The position numbers were made by a program, and so were the translations under genes. Shown one piece after another: positions 46,148-58,091 of a DNA stretch of 64,000 bases. Source of the DNA: Mytilus edulis (lineage: Eukaryota; Mollusca; Bivalvia; Mytilida; Mytilidae); NCBI RefSeq assembly GCF_963676685.1, contig NC_092345.1, positions 30,031,585 to 30,095,584 of the forward strand, given 5' to 3'. The notes under the pieces are model-generated. The model saw only the letters and a program-made list of their open reading frames with translations. It did no database searches and had not been told where the DNA came from. Position 1 is the stretch's first letter. The number at the start of each line of letters is the position of its first letter.

Positions 46148-49100
46148 ATGAAAGTGGCTATAATTGGTGCTGGAGCCAGTGGAATAACTGCCATCAAATG
46201 CTGTTTAGACGAAGGATTACAACCAGCATGCTACGAACGAACACATGATATTGGTTGGTTTTACATATTATCTAATCTAAATTAAAACACTTACAAGAAA
46301 CAACTGTTCATATAAAGAATAAAATTGAGAAAGAAACATGTATACGTATTGCTGGCTAGGATGAAAAATTTTGTCCTGCCTTTTTTTTAAATTTCATTCT
46401 TATAAAATAAAATAAAACAAAATGTATCAACTGGTGTTATAGGTGGTCTTTGGCGCTATACGGATGAGGTCTCAGAAGGTCAGGCATGCGTAATGAGGTC
46501 AACAATCATCAACACCAGTAAAGAAACGATGTGTTTCAGTGATTTCCCAATACCAGCGGAATACCCAATCTATATGCATCATTCTTATGTTCAGAAATAT
46601 TTCAATTTGTATGTCGACAAATTTGAATTGAGGAAACATATTTGCTTCAGGCACGAGGTGAGAACTTTTTGAATGTCAGTTTGTTCAATTCATAAAGGAA
46701 CTTGGTATATATCGCTAGTGTTACGCTTCAGAGATACCTCTTTATGTCCCACGGTCTCCACCTAAGGGCAATTATATTTTTTGGTCTGTGCGTCCGTTCG
46801 TCCGTCCGTCCGTCTGTACGTGCGTCATTAATTCAGCTGTCGAAATTAGTCTTAAAAAATGCATGTCGTTATAAACTATGCAAACATTGATAATAAGATG
46901 ATTAGCTGCAAAACTTCAATCATATAACATTCAATCTGATCGATGGAGAAATACAGTAACTATTACATTAAAACAAATCTTTAGAGTTCCCATTATCTAT
47001 ATTTCAATGTCAGTTCGACAAACTAGGATCCAAAATTACCGATTTAGATAAATCCAAGCGTAAGTGTGAAATTGATAAAGATAGAGGCGATTGATACTGG
47101 TGCCAACGTGACATTAACTCTTATAAGTCGAAATAAACTGACAACGCCATGACATAAAAGTTAAAACTAACAAAATACAAACAACAGTATGAAACACAGC
47201 TGCATTGAACGCTACAGACTAAACAACACGAACCCCACCAATTACCGGAGGTGATCTCAGGTTAAAGAATTCGGCACATATGCATAAAACCACTTATGTA
47301 AAAATAATCCAATCGTAGTATTAATTTATCGTTGAACATGCAGAAAAATTCGTTCATTCAGAATTAAGAACAATTCTTACCTTAAGTAGATTTACGCATA
47401 CGGACCTCGACCCTTTCATTAGTTTTCAAACAGCATAGTCTATCGATACAATTGCAATTCATCAACAGTTGACTGTCCCTCTGGTATCTTTTACCCTTCT
47501 TCTTTAATATTTTCAAATTCCTTTATTTTAAATGATGTTTTTGTGTTTTGAGATTAAATCAGTTAAACCAGCAGATGATTTTGAAATAAGCGGCCAATGG
47601 GAACTGAAAGTCAAAGATTTAGCTAAAGATGAGGAACAAAGTATAACATACGATGCCATAATGATATGTACTGGACACCATGCTGAGAAAAACATGCCAG
47701 ATTTTCCTGGAATGCACAATTTCAAGGGAAAAGTTCTTCATAGCCATGACTACAGGCATACTGCTGGATACGAAGACAAGAGGGTCGTTGTCGTTGGTAT
47801 TGGTAATTCTGGTGGCGATGCAGCCGTGGAACTTAGCAGAGTGGCATCACAGGTAACGTTAATCTTTTGATAAACTTGAAAGTTTTGTTGACTGATACTT
47901 GTAAGCAATGAATTTGCTTTTTCAAATAGTGGTAGACTGAAAAAAAAACAAAAAAAAACCCGAACAATTCTCTCACACAATGTCATGTAAGTGCTGTAAA
48001 ATAAAATTTATCAAAGGAAAAACTTTTAAAAAGAACAAAAATACTCACAACAATAACCAACAAAAGAGAATGTCACGAACTATGCATTTCTCCATGAATT
48101 TGACAGTACATCATCTCCTTATACATATTTAACCCATGGGGTAAAATTAAGCAAGACAAGAAACATCTTTTTATCTGTTTGTTCCATTTATTGCGTATGT
48201 TATATAGAAACAATGGATAAGCGTTGATTCTTGAAAAAGAAACCGTGAGCCCGGATAATAGTTTAATTCTATTGTCACAATTGTTTTAGTCTTGAAATTT
48301 GATTTATTTCCATTTCTCTGATCTATAGTTATTTGCTATTTGTCTATCTGCTGGGGAAATTTATTCTTGAACTTTTTAATCTTAGTCCTGTTTAAATTCT
48401 TTTTAGACATACTTGAGCACAAGATCCGGAAGCTGGGTATACAATCGAATATCAGATAGAGGTTTACCATTGGATATGCTTTATGCACGCCGGATAACGT
48501 TTGCACTAAAAAATATGATTGGTGGACCTTTAGTTGAACGATTAGCTCAAAAGAAACTGGAACAAAGATTTGATCATTCGATGTATGGCTTAAAACCAAA
48601 ACATGGGATACTTGCTCAACATCCAATGGTCAATGACGAACTACCAAATAGACTTGCTAGTGGTACGCTTAAACTTAAACCAAATATAAAACATTTTACA
48701 GAGAGTGGCGTTGCATTTGAAGACGGAACAACAGAGAACGATATTGATGTTGTAATGTTTGCTACTGGATATGTGTTTGGGTTTCCTTTCTTAGATGAAT
48801 CTGTTATAAAAGTAGTAGAAAATAAAGTAGAATTATATAAATATATATTTCCGCCGAATCTAAAGAGACAGACTTTGTGCATTATTGGTTGTGTTCAGGC
48901 ACTGGGCGCCTTAATGCCAGTGAGTGAAATGCAAAGTCGTTTGGCAACAAGAGTATTCAAGGTAAATTAAATGTAAATCTAATTCAGGCAAGTATTCAAA
49001 ACCCTTCAAATACATTTGTTTACGACTCAATAATGTATTATCGACAAAAAAATGTTTCAGTCGGTGATTGTTGATCGAAACTTGGCTGCTTATTAACTCA

Positions 49101-52100
49101 CTGATTTTGACCTAAGATTACAGATTGTCATCGGGATAAACGATCAACACAAAAACAAGGAATTCATGTATACACATGGAAAAAAGTATTGCAACACCAA
49201 ATTGAAATTGAAATTAAAAAAACACTTTTCATTTTTTTGGGATATAATTTGGTAAAATAGAACTAGTTAAACATTATTTAAGTATCACCTGAGTTTAATA
49301 AAAAAAATATCGACTCGATAATTTTTTATCTGCACATGCAGCTACTCTACCCGTAAACAGCAAAACAGTTGTTTTTATCCTCATTGTTTTCAACCCTTTA
49401 AATAACCAAATTTTTAAAGTTATGTAATTGACATCTTATAATGGGTCCTGGACAACTCTTAACTGCAGCAAGATGGCAGATTATCAGCATAAGGGAAGCA
49501 GGGATGTCGCTGTAAAAACTGCACGTTTTGTTGGTCATCACCATTTCTCTATAAGTCGTTTTGAGAATAAATCAGGCAATAAATGCTGTAAAAGACATTC
49601 CGAGATAATGAAGACCCCCTATACCATTTGCTAAGAAAAATCAAGCATAATGAAGGTTGGTCAGAAGGAAACCCATTGCATACAAGACAATCATAAAAAG
49701 AGAGTGGTGGCCATACAGGAGCCTTTTAACAAGAACTGTTCGAGATCGACTCATCGCTACTGGTTATCGTGCGATAAGACCATTTCGGAGACCTTTGCTA
49801 ACGAACAGACACACAGTTTTCCGTATCCAATGTTGTGCAGAGTTCGCCAAAGTTGGAAATTAGCATCGTGGAGGAAGATCCAATGTTCAAATGGAATTCG
49901 GTTCATCTTCCTTGGCACGATCGTAGCCCGGATTTCAACCATATCGAGCATATTTGGGACACTATTGGGCGGAAAGTGCGCGAAAGGACACCCCAGTTCA
50001 AACCAATCATGAAATAAACAATGCCCGTCATCAGAAATGGTTGCTGCTACCTTAGCAACAAATTAGTCGATTTATGGCAGGAATCAGAAGACGTTTAGAT
50101 GCGGTTATCCGTTTGGATAGAGGCTGCGCACAAAGTACTAATTCTTTGGCGTATAACCATCAACCATGATGTGAACAGTCATCTAAGGATTAATTTTGAA
50201 ATGTCTGACATTGTAATGTTCGACTACAGTAGAAGTTGTAAAATGCATTTTTTTGTACAAAAAACACTCCATTTTGGTATTAAAATTGTGGTTATATAAA
50301 TCATTTTTTTTTTCAAACATTTTTTGTTCGTGCCAATGTTATCATAAACTATGTTTCAATAATATTATACACATATTTTATTATATTTCATCCAAAAAAA
50401 GAGGCTGATTTTTCAAGTTTTAAAAAATCAAGGTGTTGCAATACTTTTTTCCATGTGTATATAATAATTGACAGGATAGAACAATGATTATTTTTTTTTA
50501 TTGTCCTAGATCATTTTCGTAGATTACAATTATCACTTTTCGTTTATTCAGGAAAATTTGTGGATATATTTTCTAGAGAGTTTGGATAATGACTGTTCAA
50601 GAAAATAGAAAAGTTATATTTCAGTAAATATTTAATTTCATGGTTTACCTACACCCATGACATCTATGAAATGAGTACCATACGAAGATTTAATGTATCC
50701 ACAGTATTTTGAGATGACGAAATGTATATTGTTGATATACAATACTAAAAATATTCATATTAAAGCAACTATTGTGTAAATAAATTCATCATAGATACCA
50801 GGACTAAATTTTGTATATACGCCAGACGCGCGTTTCGTCTACAAAAGACTCATCAGTGACGCTCGAATCCAAAAAAGTTAAAAAAGCCAAATAAAGTACG
50901 AAGTTGAAGAGAATTGAGTACCAAAATTCCTAAAGTTTTATAACGGTACTTTAAAGTTAACCGGATGCTACTGGAGTTCTAATATATTTATCATATCAAA
51001 CCTCTAGGGAGACGTTTTGCTTCCACCAAAAGAAGAAATGTGGAAAGATATACATGAAAACATTGAAGCAATGAGAAAGAGATACATTGCTGGAACGCGT
51101 CATACAATCCAAGTTGAATGGCTAGAATATATGGATGGATTAGCAACTCTTATTAAATGCATACCAGACCTATGTAAGTATTAATAAAGTGATTCATTCT
51201 CTTCGTCTTTCAATCTCACTCTTTCCAACTCATCCATTTCAACTTTTCATCGCCCCTCATTCACACACTCTTTTAATCTCACTTTTCTACTCTCGCTCTC
51301 TCTTCTACCCTTGCTCTTTGTCCTTTTCTCCTCTCACTCTTTCCCCCATTCTTCTCTATCTTAATATGACTCCATCGCTCGCTTCCTCTCTCTGTCTCCA
51401 TCTCACACTCACTCACTGCTCACTCTTTCCCCTCTCTCACTACTAACTCTGTCTCTGTCCCTCTCCCTCGCACTCCTCACTATGTCCCTCTCTTTCACTA
51501 TCGCACTACCCTCTCTGTCCCACTCTCTCTCACTCTCACTGCTCATTCTGTCTCTCTTTCTCACTCGCACTCTCACTCTCACCCTCACTCGCACCCTCTT
51601 CCTCTCTCTCCCTTTCAATTACTCTCAATGCTCACTCTGTCCCTCTCGTTGCTCTCTCTGTCCCGCTGCACTCTCTCTGATGTGCTACTTTCTGTCGCTG
51701 TGTCTCTCTCTTTCTCTGTCCTCTCTTACTCTCACTTTCTCGCTGCTCTCTCTGTAAGGGTAAGAGCAGAAAGGTTAGAGAGAGAAAGACAGAGTAAGTG
51801 ATAGAGGGAGAGTAAAAAAAAGAATGTGATAAGATAGAAAAAATTAAAGATAGCGAAAAATGAGAGAGAATAGGAAATGAGTGTGAGATATAAAGAAAGA
51901 GAGAGAGAGGGGGATTAGAACGACATATAAGGAGAAACAACTAGAGTCTAAGAATAAGACCTAGAGAGAAAGAAAAACAAACGAGCGAGAAAGAGAAAAG
52001 GTGATTTTTAGAGTAAAATCACTTGTAAAAGATCCTTTCCAAGTTAAAATCTTTAAGGCTGCATTAGCAAGAAAGAAATTACACTCGTGGTATAGTGCAT

Positions 52101-54309
52101 GGCTACGGCAGCATAGCGTTCTTTTCCGTCAGGGCTGAACAATTAAGCAGTCCATCGGGGAGTGCACCATTGCCTACCAGTATCATGGAAAGGACGGCGC
52201 TCTAACCTTCAGTTGTCCTTCATTAGGTTTGAGCACAATACTGTATATGTTGAAGTAAAGGTCTTATCTCAACAGAAATAATGTACAGATGTGGTATTTA
52301 AGTTTTTGACGTTTTGTGTTTTAACTTTTAAATAAGGAAGTCATTGTCATTTTGCTTTCATTTGAGTATTGTAGTTGATCATTCTTCAGAACTATTCATT
52401 CTGCTTTCATTAAAAAAGTTTAAATCTTTGAATATTCAGAAATGTTTTAAATGAACATATTCAGGGGTGGTAACTTGACAAATTGTATATGTATATATGT
52501 GTACCTCAAATAAAACAAACCATGTGTTAACCGATCTATCAACGTGTAATATTAGAGAAGTACTAGTACCAGAAAATAGACAGCTTTCGTTTAACTTCTA
52601 GATTTTTTTAACCTATTTATTAATGAATTTGTTGACCGTTATTGAATATTCGTTTACAGATGATATCAGATACGTTCCTTATGTCGTTAATACAATCCCG
52701 TTCTCTTTTCACGACTATGACCTACCCAATTATACTATTTACCATGTTTGTAATAACTCTAGCAACAGGACGGGTGCTAACCTTTAGGGAGCTCATGAGA
52801 TCATGCACAAATTTTGATGGGGTTCGTGTTGCTTAGTCTTTAGTTTTCTCTGTTGTGTCTTGTGTACTATTATTTGTCTGTCTGTTGTCGAATGACCCTA
52901 TGGTATCTACCTATCTACCTTCGAAAATATAGTTTACAATGTGACTATCTCTAAATGAATCAACTTAGTTAAAATATCAATTATATGGTCATTTTTATAA
53001 ATTTCCTGTTTACAAAAGTATGAATTTTTCGAAAAACTAAGGATTTTCTTATCCCAGGCATAGATTACCTTAGCCGTATTTGGTACAACTTTTTTGTAAT
53101 TTTGGGTCCTTAATGCTCTTCATTTTTGTACTTGTTAAGCTTTAAAACTATTTTTATCTGATCGTCAATGATCAGTCTTATGTAGACAAAACGCGCGTCT
53201 GACGCATCTGGCGTACGGTGACCTGTAGTTGTTAACTTCTGTGTCATTTTGGTCTCTTATGGAGATTTGTCTCATTGGCAATCAAACCACATCTTATTTT
53301 TGATACATTATAAGCCTGGTACCTTTGATAACTAATTACGTACGCCATTACAATCGAGTATGTTATGGAATATTATTTATTAAAGAATTGAAAGGTTCTT
53401 TTTGTAAATTTATTGGGGTGTAAAAGCGTTGACCGAAGTACATTTCGTATTCCGCGCTTCATTCTAAACATGTTCGCACGGTGTCAACGCTTTTGAACCG
53501 TATGAAATAACACAAAGAAGCATTCGATATTTAAAATTACCTTTTTTAGCTAGGATCATGAAAACACCTTTTTTTATCAAGTACATTTCGTATTACGCGC
53601 TTCATTCTAAACATGTTCGCACGGTCAACGCTTTTAAACCGTATCAAATAACAAAAAGAAGCATTCGATACTTAAAATTACTTTTTTTAGCTAGGATCAT
53701 GAAAACACCATTTCTATCAAGTTTGACGTTAATATCCTGTTGACTTTATTGTTGGACCTCGTGTCATAATGACTGTTACATTTCATTGTGTAATGAATGT
53801 TAATTTCAGAAGGACGGGAGATTACTGTTATCCAATCAAAATTACGTATCATAATGAAACATACATTTGATATGATTATAATATATTAGGAAAAACAAAA
53901 CTATGATACTGAATGTTTACTTTACATGCTATAGTAAATACAAGAAATCGTGAAGCTGCCAAAAATAAGACATTTTCAAGAAATAAACGTAAATCAATGT
54001 ATATATATCGTAAGCTTTCAAAATTTTTAATCGTTTATTTTAGGGAATATGTTGAAAACAGATCCAAAATTGGCATTGACATGTTACTTTGGACCAAGTA
54101 CTCCATATCAATATCGACTTGAAGGTCCAGGAAAATGGAGTGGTGCTCGTGAGGCTATCTTTACACAGTGGGATCGAACACTTTCGTCGTTGAAATCAAG
54201 ACCTGTAGACTTTGAAGAGAATACCACTGGATTTTCAAAATTCAATGTCTTTTGCATCGCAGTCGTGGCTATTATTGTTTATTACTTTATTGCATACTAT
54301 AAAATATGA
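46148..54309 (+). CDS. FMO: Flavin-containing monooxygenase, complete, 6 coding exons, 535 aa
   Basis: Same enzyme family as the minus-strand gene at 11020-16976. Coding exons: 46148-46253, 46443-46657, 47553-47852, 48407-48961, 51008-51173 and 54044-54309. They total 1608 nt, in frame, with GT/AG borders. The first, second, third and fifth exons have the same length as in the paralogue. Motifs: FAD site GAGASG (residues 7-12), [16 protein letters not shown] site GIGNSG, ATGY in exon 4, and the C-terminal block [11 protein letters not shown] before a hydrophobic tail ([16 protein letters not shown]). An in-frame acceptor TATTTGCAG lies 11 bases before the ATG, suggesting a 5'-UTR intron. Intron 4 carries a dead Tc1 transposon; intron 5 carries a long CT/GA tract and retroelement tails. 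Substrate unknown. Confidence 0.93.
46755..46820 (+). repeat. GTCC-type simple repeat in FMO intron 2
   Basis: GTCCGTTCGTCCGTCCGTCC with flanking CTGTGCGTC; a shorter relative is at about 5930. Probably part of a dispersed repeat. Confidence 0.6.
47060..47270 (-). repeat. Retroelement 3'-tail fragment in FMO intron 2
   Basis: AATAAACTGACAACGCCATG, AACAACACGAACCCCACCAA and GGTGATCTCAGGT match the tail at 61718-62606 in the same orientation, with diverged sequence between. A short related piece (TGACTGTCCCTCTGGTATCT) is at about 47470. Confidence 0.65.
49171..50459 (+). mobile_element. Tc1/mariner-type transposon, internally deleted
   Basis: The 28-bp termini (TACACATGGAAAAAAGTATT at the start) are exact inverted repeats. 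TA flanks both ends (49169-49170 and 50460-50461). The element is 1289 bp, in intron 4 of the FMO gene, in the gene's orientation. It carries a decayed transposase, listed separately. Confidence 0.93.
49440..50145 (+). pseudogene. Tc1-type transposase, broken and missing the catalytic core
   Basis: Frames give the N-terminal DNA-binding part ([14 protein letters not shown] about 49470; [12 protein letters not shown] about 49540), then [20 protein letters not shown] (about 49733-49790), then, after a jump near 49865, [19 protein letters not shown] (about 49925-49980) and a C-terminal [12 protein letters not shown] (about 50075). The stretch that should hold the first two catalytic Asp residues is absent, while the block carrying the third acidic residue (IEHIWD) remains. 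Frameshifts and stops add to the damage. It cannot move by itself, but intact ends could be used by a transposase made elsewhere. Confidence 0.85.
50500..50712. repeat. Decayed MITE related to 28519-28715
   Basis: ATATTTAATTTCATGGTTTA, CATCTATGAAATGAGTACCA and AATGTATCCACAGTAT follow the order of the intact copy with many changes. Confidence 0.5.
50785..50965 (+). repeat. Interspersed repeat with CGCCAGACGCGCGTTTCGTC core
   Basis: ATACCAGGACTAAATTTTGT, GCGCGTTTCGTCTACAAAAG and GAGTACCAAAATTCCTAAAG blocks. I recall it as one of the commonest mussel repeats. A diverged reverse copy is at about 53165-53225 (TAGACAAAACGCGCGTCTGA). It is in FMO intron 4. Confidence 0.65.
51190..52010. repeat. Polypyrimidine tract followed by polypurine tract in FMO intron 5
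   Basis: From 51190 to about 51755 the plus strand is mostly C and T (CTCTCTCACTCTC types). From about 51760 to 52005 it is mostly A and G (GAGAGAAAGACAGAG types). The two halves are roughly complementary in reverse and could pair. Open frames in it are low-complexity. Confidence 0.85.
52625..52905 (+). repeat. Retroelement 3' end fragment in FMO intron 5
   Basis: TTGTTGACCGTTATTGAATA through TGATATCAGATACGTTCC corresponds to the last codons of the reverse transcriptase at 62020-62080 (reverse complement). ATGGGGTTCGTGTTGCTTAG and ATGGTATCT correspond to its tail. Confidence 0.7.
53438..53723 (+). repeat. 143-bp tandem duplication
   Basis: GTACATTTCGTATTCCGCGC (53438) repeats as GTACATTTCGTATTACGCGC (53581). 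Both units run through CATGTTCGCACGG and GCTAGGATCATGAAAACACC. It is in FMO intron 5. Confidence 0.9.
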
Positions 54310-54488
54310 ACAACTATACGAATATTATATCTTTTGACGCGTTCACTGAAAGATTCAATTCAATTAGTATTATTGTTCTGCTTATATCAGTGGTAACTCT
54401 TGCTGTTGGTTTGTATGTGGAACATTTTTTAAAGATAATTAGCAAGCCAACATTGGTAGAAAATGAGGAAAATGTTGTGTGTAACTAA
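54306..54488 (+). other. 60-codon open frame overlapping the FMO stop codon
   Basis: Its ATG overlaps the FMO stop as ATGA. It has one hydrophobic segment (SIIVLLISVVTLAVGLYVEH). It could be chance in the 3' UTR, or a remnant of an alternative C-terminus by frameshift. No known family recognised. Confidence 0.2.
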
Positions 54489-54654
54489 TGTTCCTTGTTT
54501 GACGATAATTGTATTATATTCGATAGAAACCACATGTGGATCAGTTGTTTAAGACTTTTCATATGCCATTCTCATAAAGATTCAATTTGGCTTTTAAAGA
54601 GTTTTCAATCGGAAATTTAAGACAAAAATGTCGTCATGTTTGCCACCAGATCGA

Positions 54655-54696
54655 TAATAATAATAATTATAATAACAATAATAATAATAGTAATAA
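54655..54696 (+). repeat. (AAT)n microsatellite
   Basis: Imperfect AATAAT run directly left of the palindromic MITE. Confidence 0.8.
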
Positions 54697-54698
54697 TA

Positions 54699-55110
54699 GA
54701 ATGAAATTCAAAACAGTGTGGCTGTGGCCATTGATTGACACATTAAATTCATTCATTGACTGGGACAATTTACGTGAACGTTTGTCTGTAACGACCACTG
54801 TTCACGACGTACCTACGATAGACATTTAAACTGTGGGGTCACCAAAGGTTTCTTAACGCCTTTAATTATAAAACAATTCGAAAAATTAATCAGGAATAAC
54901 CTTTATGTTTTGATTTATTTCTGATTAATTTTTCGAATTACTTTATTAAGGTGTTGAGAACCTTTGGTGACCCCATAGTTTAAGTGTCTTTAAAAAGTAC
55001 ATAGTAAGCAGTGGTTGTTACATACAAACGTTCAACTAAATTGTCCCAGTCAATGGATGAATTTAATGTGTCAAACAATGGCCACAGCCACACTGTTTTG
55101 AATTTCATTC
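54699..55110 (+). mobile_element. Palindromic MITE, TA-flanked (copy 2)
   Basis: Same family as 6299-6740, in the opposite orientation. Ends GAATGAAATTCAAAACAGTG and mirror; TA at 54697-54698 and 55111-55112. The arms are about 200 bp with a core at ATGTTTTGATTTATTTC. The copies share both arms, so both descend from a palindromic master. Confidence 0.85.
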
Positions 55111-55112
55111 TA

Positions 55113-58079
55113 TTTACAAATTTCACACTTTGTTTAAAATATAATCACTAATGAGTATATTTGAATGCAGATACAGCTTTCGATTTCTTAATTTTTAGTG
55201 ACAGAGATTTCCAAAAAATTAGACTACTAAAAAAATACTTAATTTGTATAATTCTGCATTTTATTTAGGAACTTTAAAATTATCTGATGATAAAAGACGA
55301 GCATATTACGATTGTTTACAAGTGTAGACAAAACCACATTTATACATTAATAATAACCTGTGGTAAAGTATTCTTTTAGTAACATATTGAGGATTTTAAC
55401 AAACTGCAACGCAAATGTTGTCTAGAAAAGCGAAGAGAGAAATATTCCAATATCGTCTTAATAGTCATGTTAATCTTCACAGTATTCTTTTGAAAACTGC
55501 TTTTAAGATAGTATGAGGACAATTTGAAATTAAGTCGTATATGACATTTAACATGTTTTACACTGACCATATTCAGAATTAGAATTTCCAAAACTACGTT
55601 CACTCTGTTTTTAATTTAAAACAAAACGGATGCAATAAAAAGTGTAATCAATAATTCATAAGTCCCTGAACTTAATAAAAATTGAAACCCAAAGGGAAAA
55701 TAACAACATAATACTGAGATTGACATTTTATTCGTCTGTTTTCTCATGCTTACTGACGACAAACAGAACCATTGGTACGTATACATTCGTACTTGTAGCA
55801 CTGCCAACTAATATTACATTTGTTGTTCATCACCTGCACCACATGAAACAATGGAATAAACCTTCAATAAAGTAGAATTTCTCACAGGTCAGTATGTTAC
55901 ATTAGTTTATTACTAATCTTAAGTTTGATCAATTCATGGTTAATAAGAAAGTCAACATGATAAATACAATTGCTTTAATCAATATTAAAAACCGTCATAA
56001 TATTAAGTTAACATTAAGTTCATATTTTATGATTCACAATTTACCCAGCTTCAAGCACATGTTAAGGTATAGCTAATCTTATAAAAGAACATGGCTTAAA
56101 TACAGTTATTGAAGAAAACACAATTTATCAGAAATAAAAAAAAAATCTTTCTTTCTGGTTTATGTCTAATTCTGAGGAGAGCGTATATGTTTTCAAATTG
56201 TAATGAATGCAAGGAAAAGTATTGGCAATTTGCTATTTTTCACTGGATACATTTAATACTCGTTGTATGATTTCGTTGTTTTATTAAATAATAATTTTAA
56301 CACATGGTTAAATGATGTTCTATCAATACATGCAAAGTGAAACCTACATTTATTATTGTGTTTACATGCAATGGAAATATTTATATTAAGCGTGGGAGGT
56401 CATAGAAATATCTCTTGGTTCATCTATTTATCCGTATGCATAAATACATAATACATGATAATAGAATCTAAAGCACTTGAGGGTCTTCATGGTTACGAGG
56501 TATAGTTGATAATTCCATAACCTGATAAAGGTTTATGACATGTCAGAATCACCTGTCATGTTCTCTGAAATTGGTATCATAAGCTTTAAAATAATTGGAG
56601 TAACGGAAGTGTGTACATAATTGAACAAAGGGAACTACATTTTACGAACAAAAAGAGATATGATTTTTCCTTTTGTCAACTTTTGTATTCCATTTGTAGC
56701 AAGAATTTTGAAATTCCATGACAATCATGCAAGATATTTTACTGTCAAGGAGCACACGAGAGATGCAACGCATTGTGCAGGACCTGATTTCTTTTCCAGT
56801 GTAAATATTTAGTTCATCCTCAGTTTTTGTTGTGAACTTATTTGCTCATACTTTTTGTAGTTCAACCATATGCAGGATGTGACTATGCTCAATCTGATTA
56901 TCTATCCCATAGTGTTCTAATTTGTATTTAAAATGTTTATTACTTTTTTTGTGAATGTCTGCGAGATACATATGTTGATAGTTTGAGAAGTTTGCAGTGA
57001 TACCTATGTAATATTTGACAAATTCCTTGCACCTTTTTGTACTTTTGTGTATCTTTTAAAAGTATTATTAATAGTTATTGAAATAATTAATTCTGCTTGT
57101 GTCCGAACTATTGGTCTAAATTATGCAAATAAGAGAATTATTGAAAAAAACTATGCCTTTTTACGGTCCAAGCTAACCGGATTTTCTTTTTTCTAGGATA
57201 ACTGACTTAAAACAATGTCTTTTTCAATTTTGTATTAAATTATAATCCTGGTACGTTTGAAAACTTTTTTTGTATATACTAGTATATAAGAACGCATATT
57301 TTATTGTTTTTATCTTGTGTGATGTAAATTACCCGTATAGATCCTCAAAGATTCTGGTGCAGTTGCCAATTATGATAGAAAAATGAACAAGTCACCTCAA
57401 GGTACATATGATTGACCGATAAGAAACACATGTATACACACATAGAAATTATGATTATTATATACATTATTATTTGTATGTATCTAGTGTGTTGACTCGC
57501 CTAGTATAAATACTTTGATACAGATTAATAAAACAAAAATGTGTTCTGTATAAGTTATTGATATTTCTCTGAAAAAAACCACATTGATGTGCATTGAAGA
57601 TGCTATTAAATATAAATGGTTAGTCTGCATTTATCTTTCGATACCACGAAATAAGATAATATTGCTAAAGATCCTTTGTAAAAAAAATTTAAAGCTATCA
57701 TTGTGCCTTAACTATAATAACCATTGGATATATTATATTATCTTCCGGCATAAAAAGGATGTAGACAAAATGCATGTTTTGCGTAATACATTATAGGCAT
57801 GCTAGCTTTGGCGAGTATTTACATTATGTCATGTATGAAAAGAAAGATCATGTGATTTCGGTGCTAGTATGGATAAATAAAATAAGATAAAAAGCAGTTT
57901 TTTGGCAATTATGTCGTTGCAAATATTTCAAATGCGTATTTATATATTACGTTTTTAGTGGGATGATGGAAATATGGAAATTCACACAACTCTTTTCATT
58001 GTGAGTATCACTCCTTGTTAATGAATCGAGAAAATTCACAAAAAAAAGTGCCTAAATCATATACATTTTTTTACTTATA
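55113..58079. other. Gene-free stretch
   Basis: AT-rich intergenic DNA. Short open frames here have no recognisable domains. A diverged dispersed-repeat piece (TGTAGACAAAATGCATGTTT) is at about 57760. The first, non-coding exon of the J-protein gene may lie in the last kilobase; I could not place it. Confidence 0.5.
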
Positions 58080-58091
58080 GGTTAACAGATA

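Noticed and set aside
51189-51940. Frames rich in Ser/Leu or Arg/Glu over the CT and GA tracts
   Set aside because: Low-complexity translation of simple repeats.
52080-52230. Possible tRNA-like SINE in FMO intron 5
   Set aside because: GGTTAGAGCGCCG on the minus strand resembles an A box, but no acceptable B box follows at the right distance.
56621-56812. 63-codon frame between the MITE and the J-protein gene
   Set aside because: Short, no recognisable domain, no splice context.
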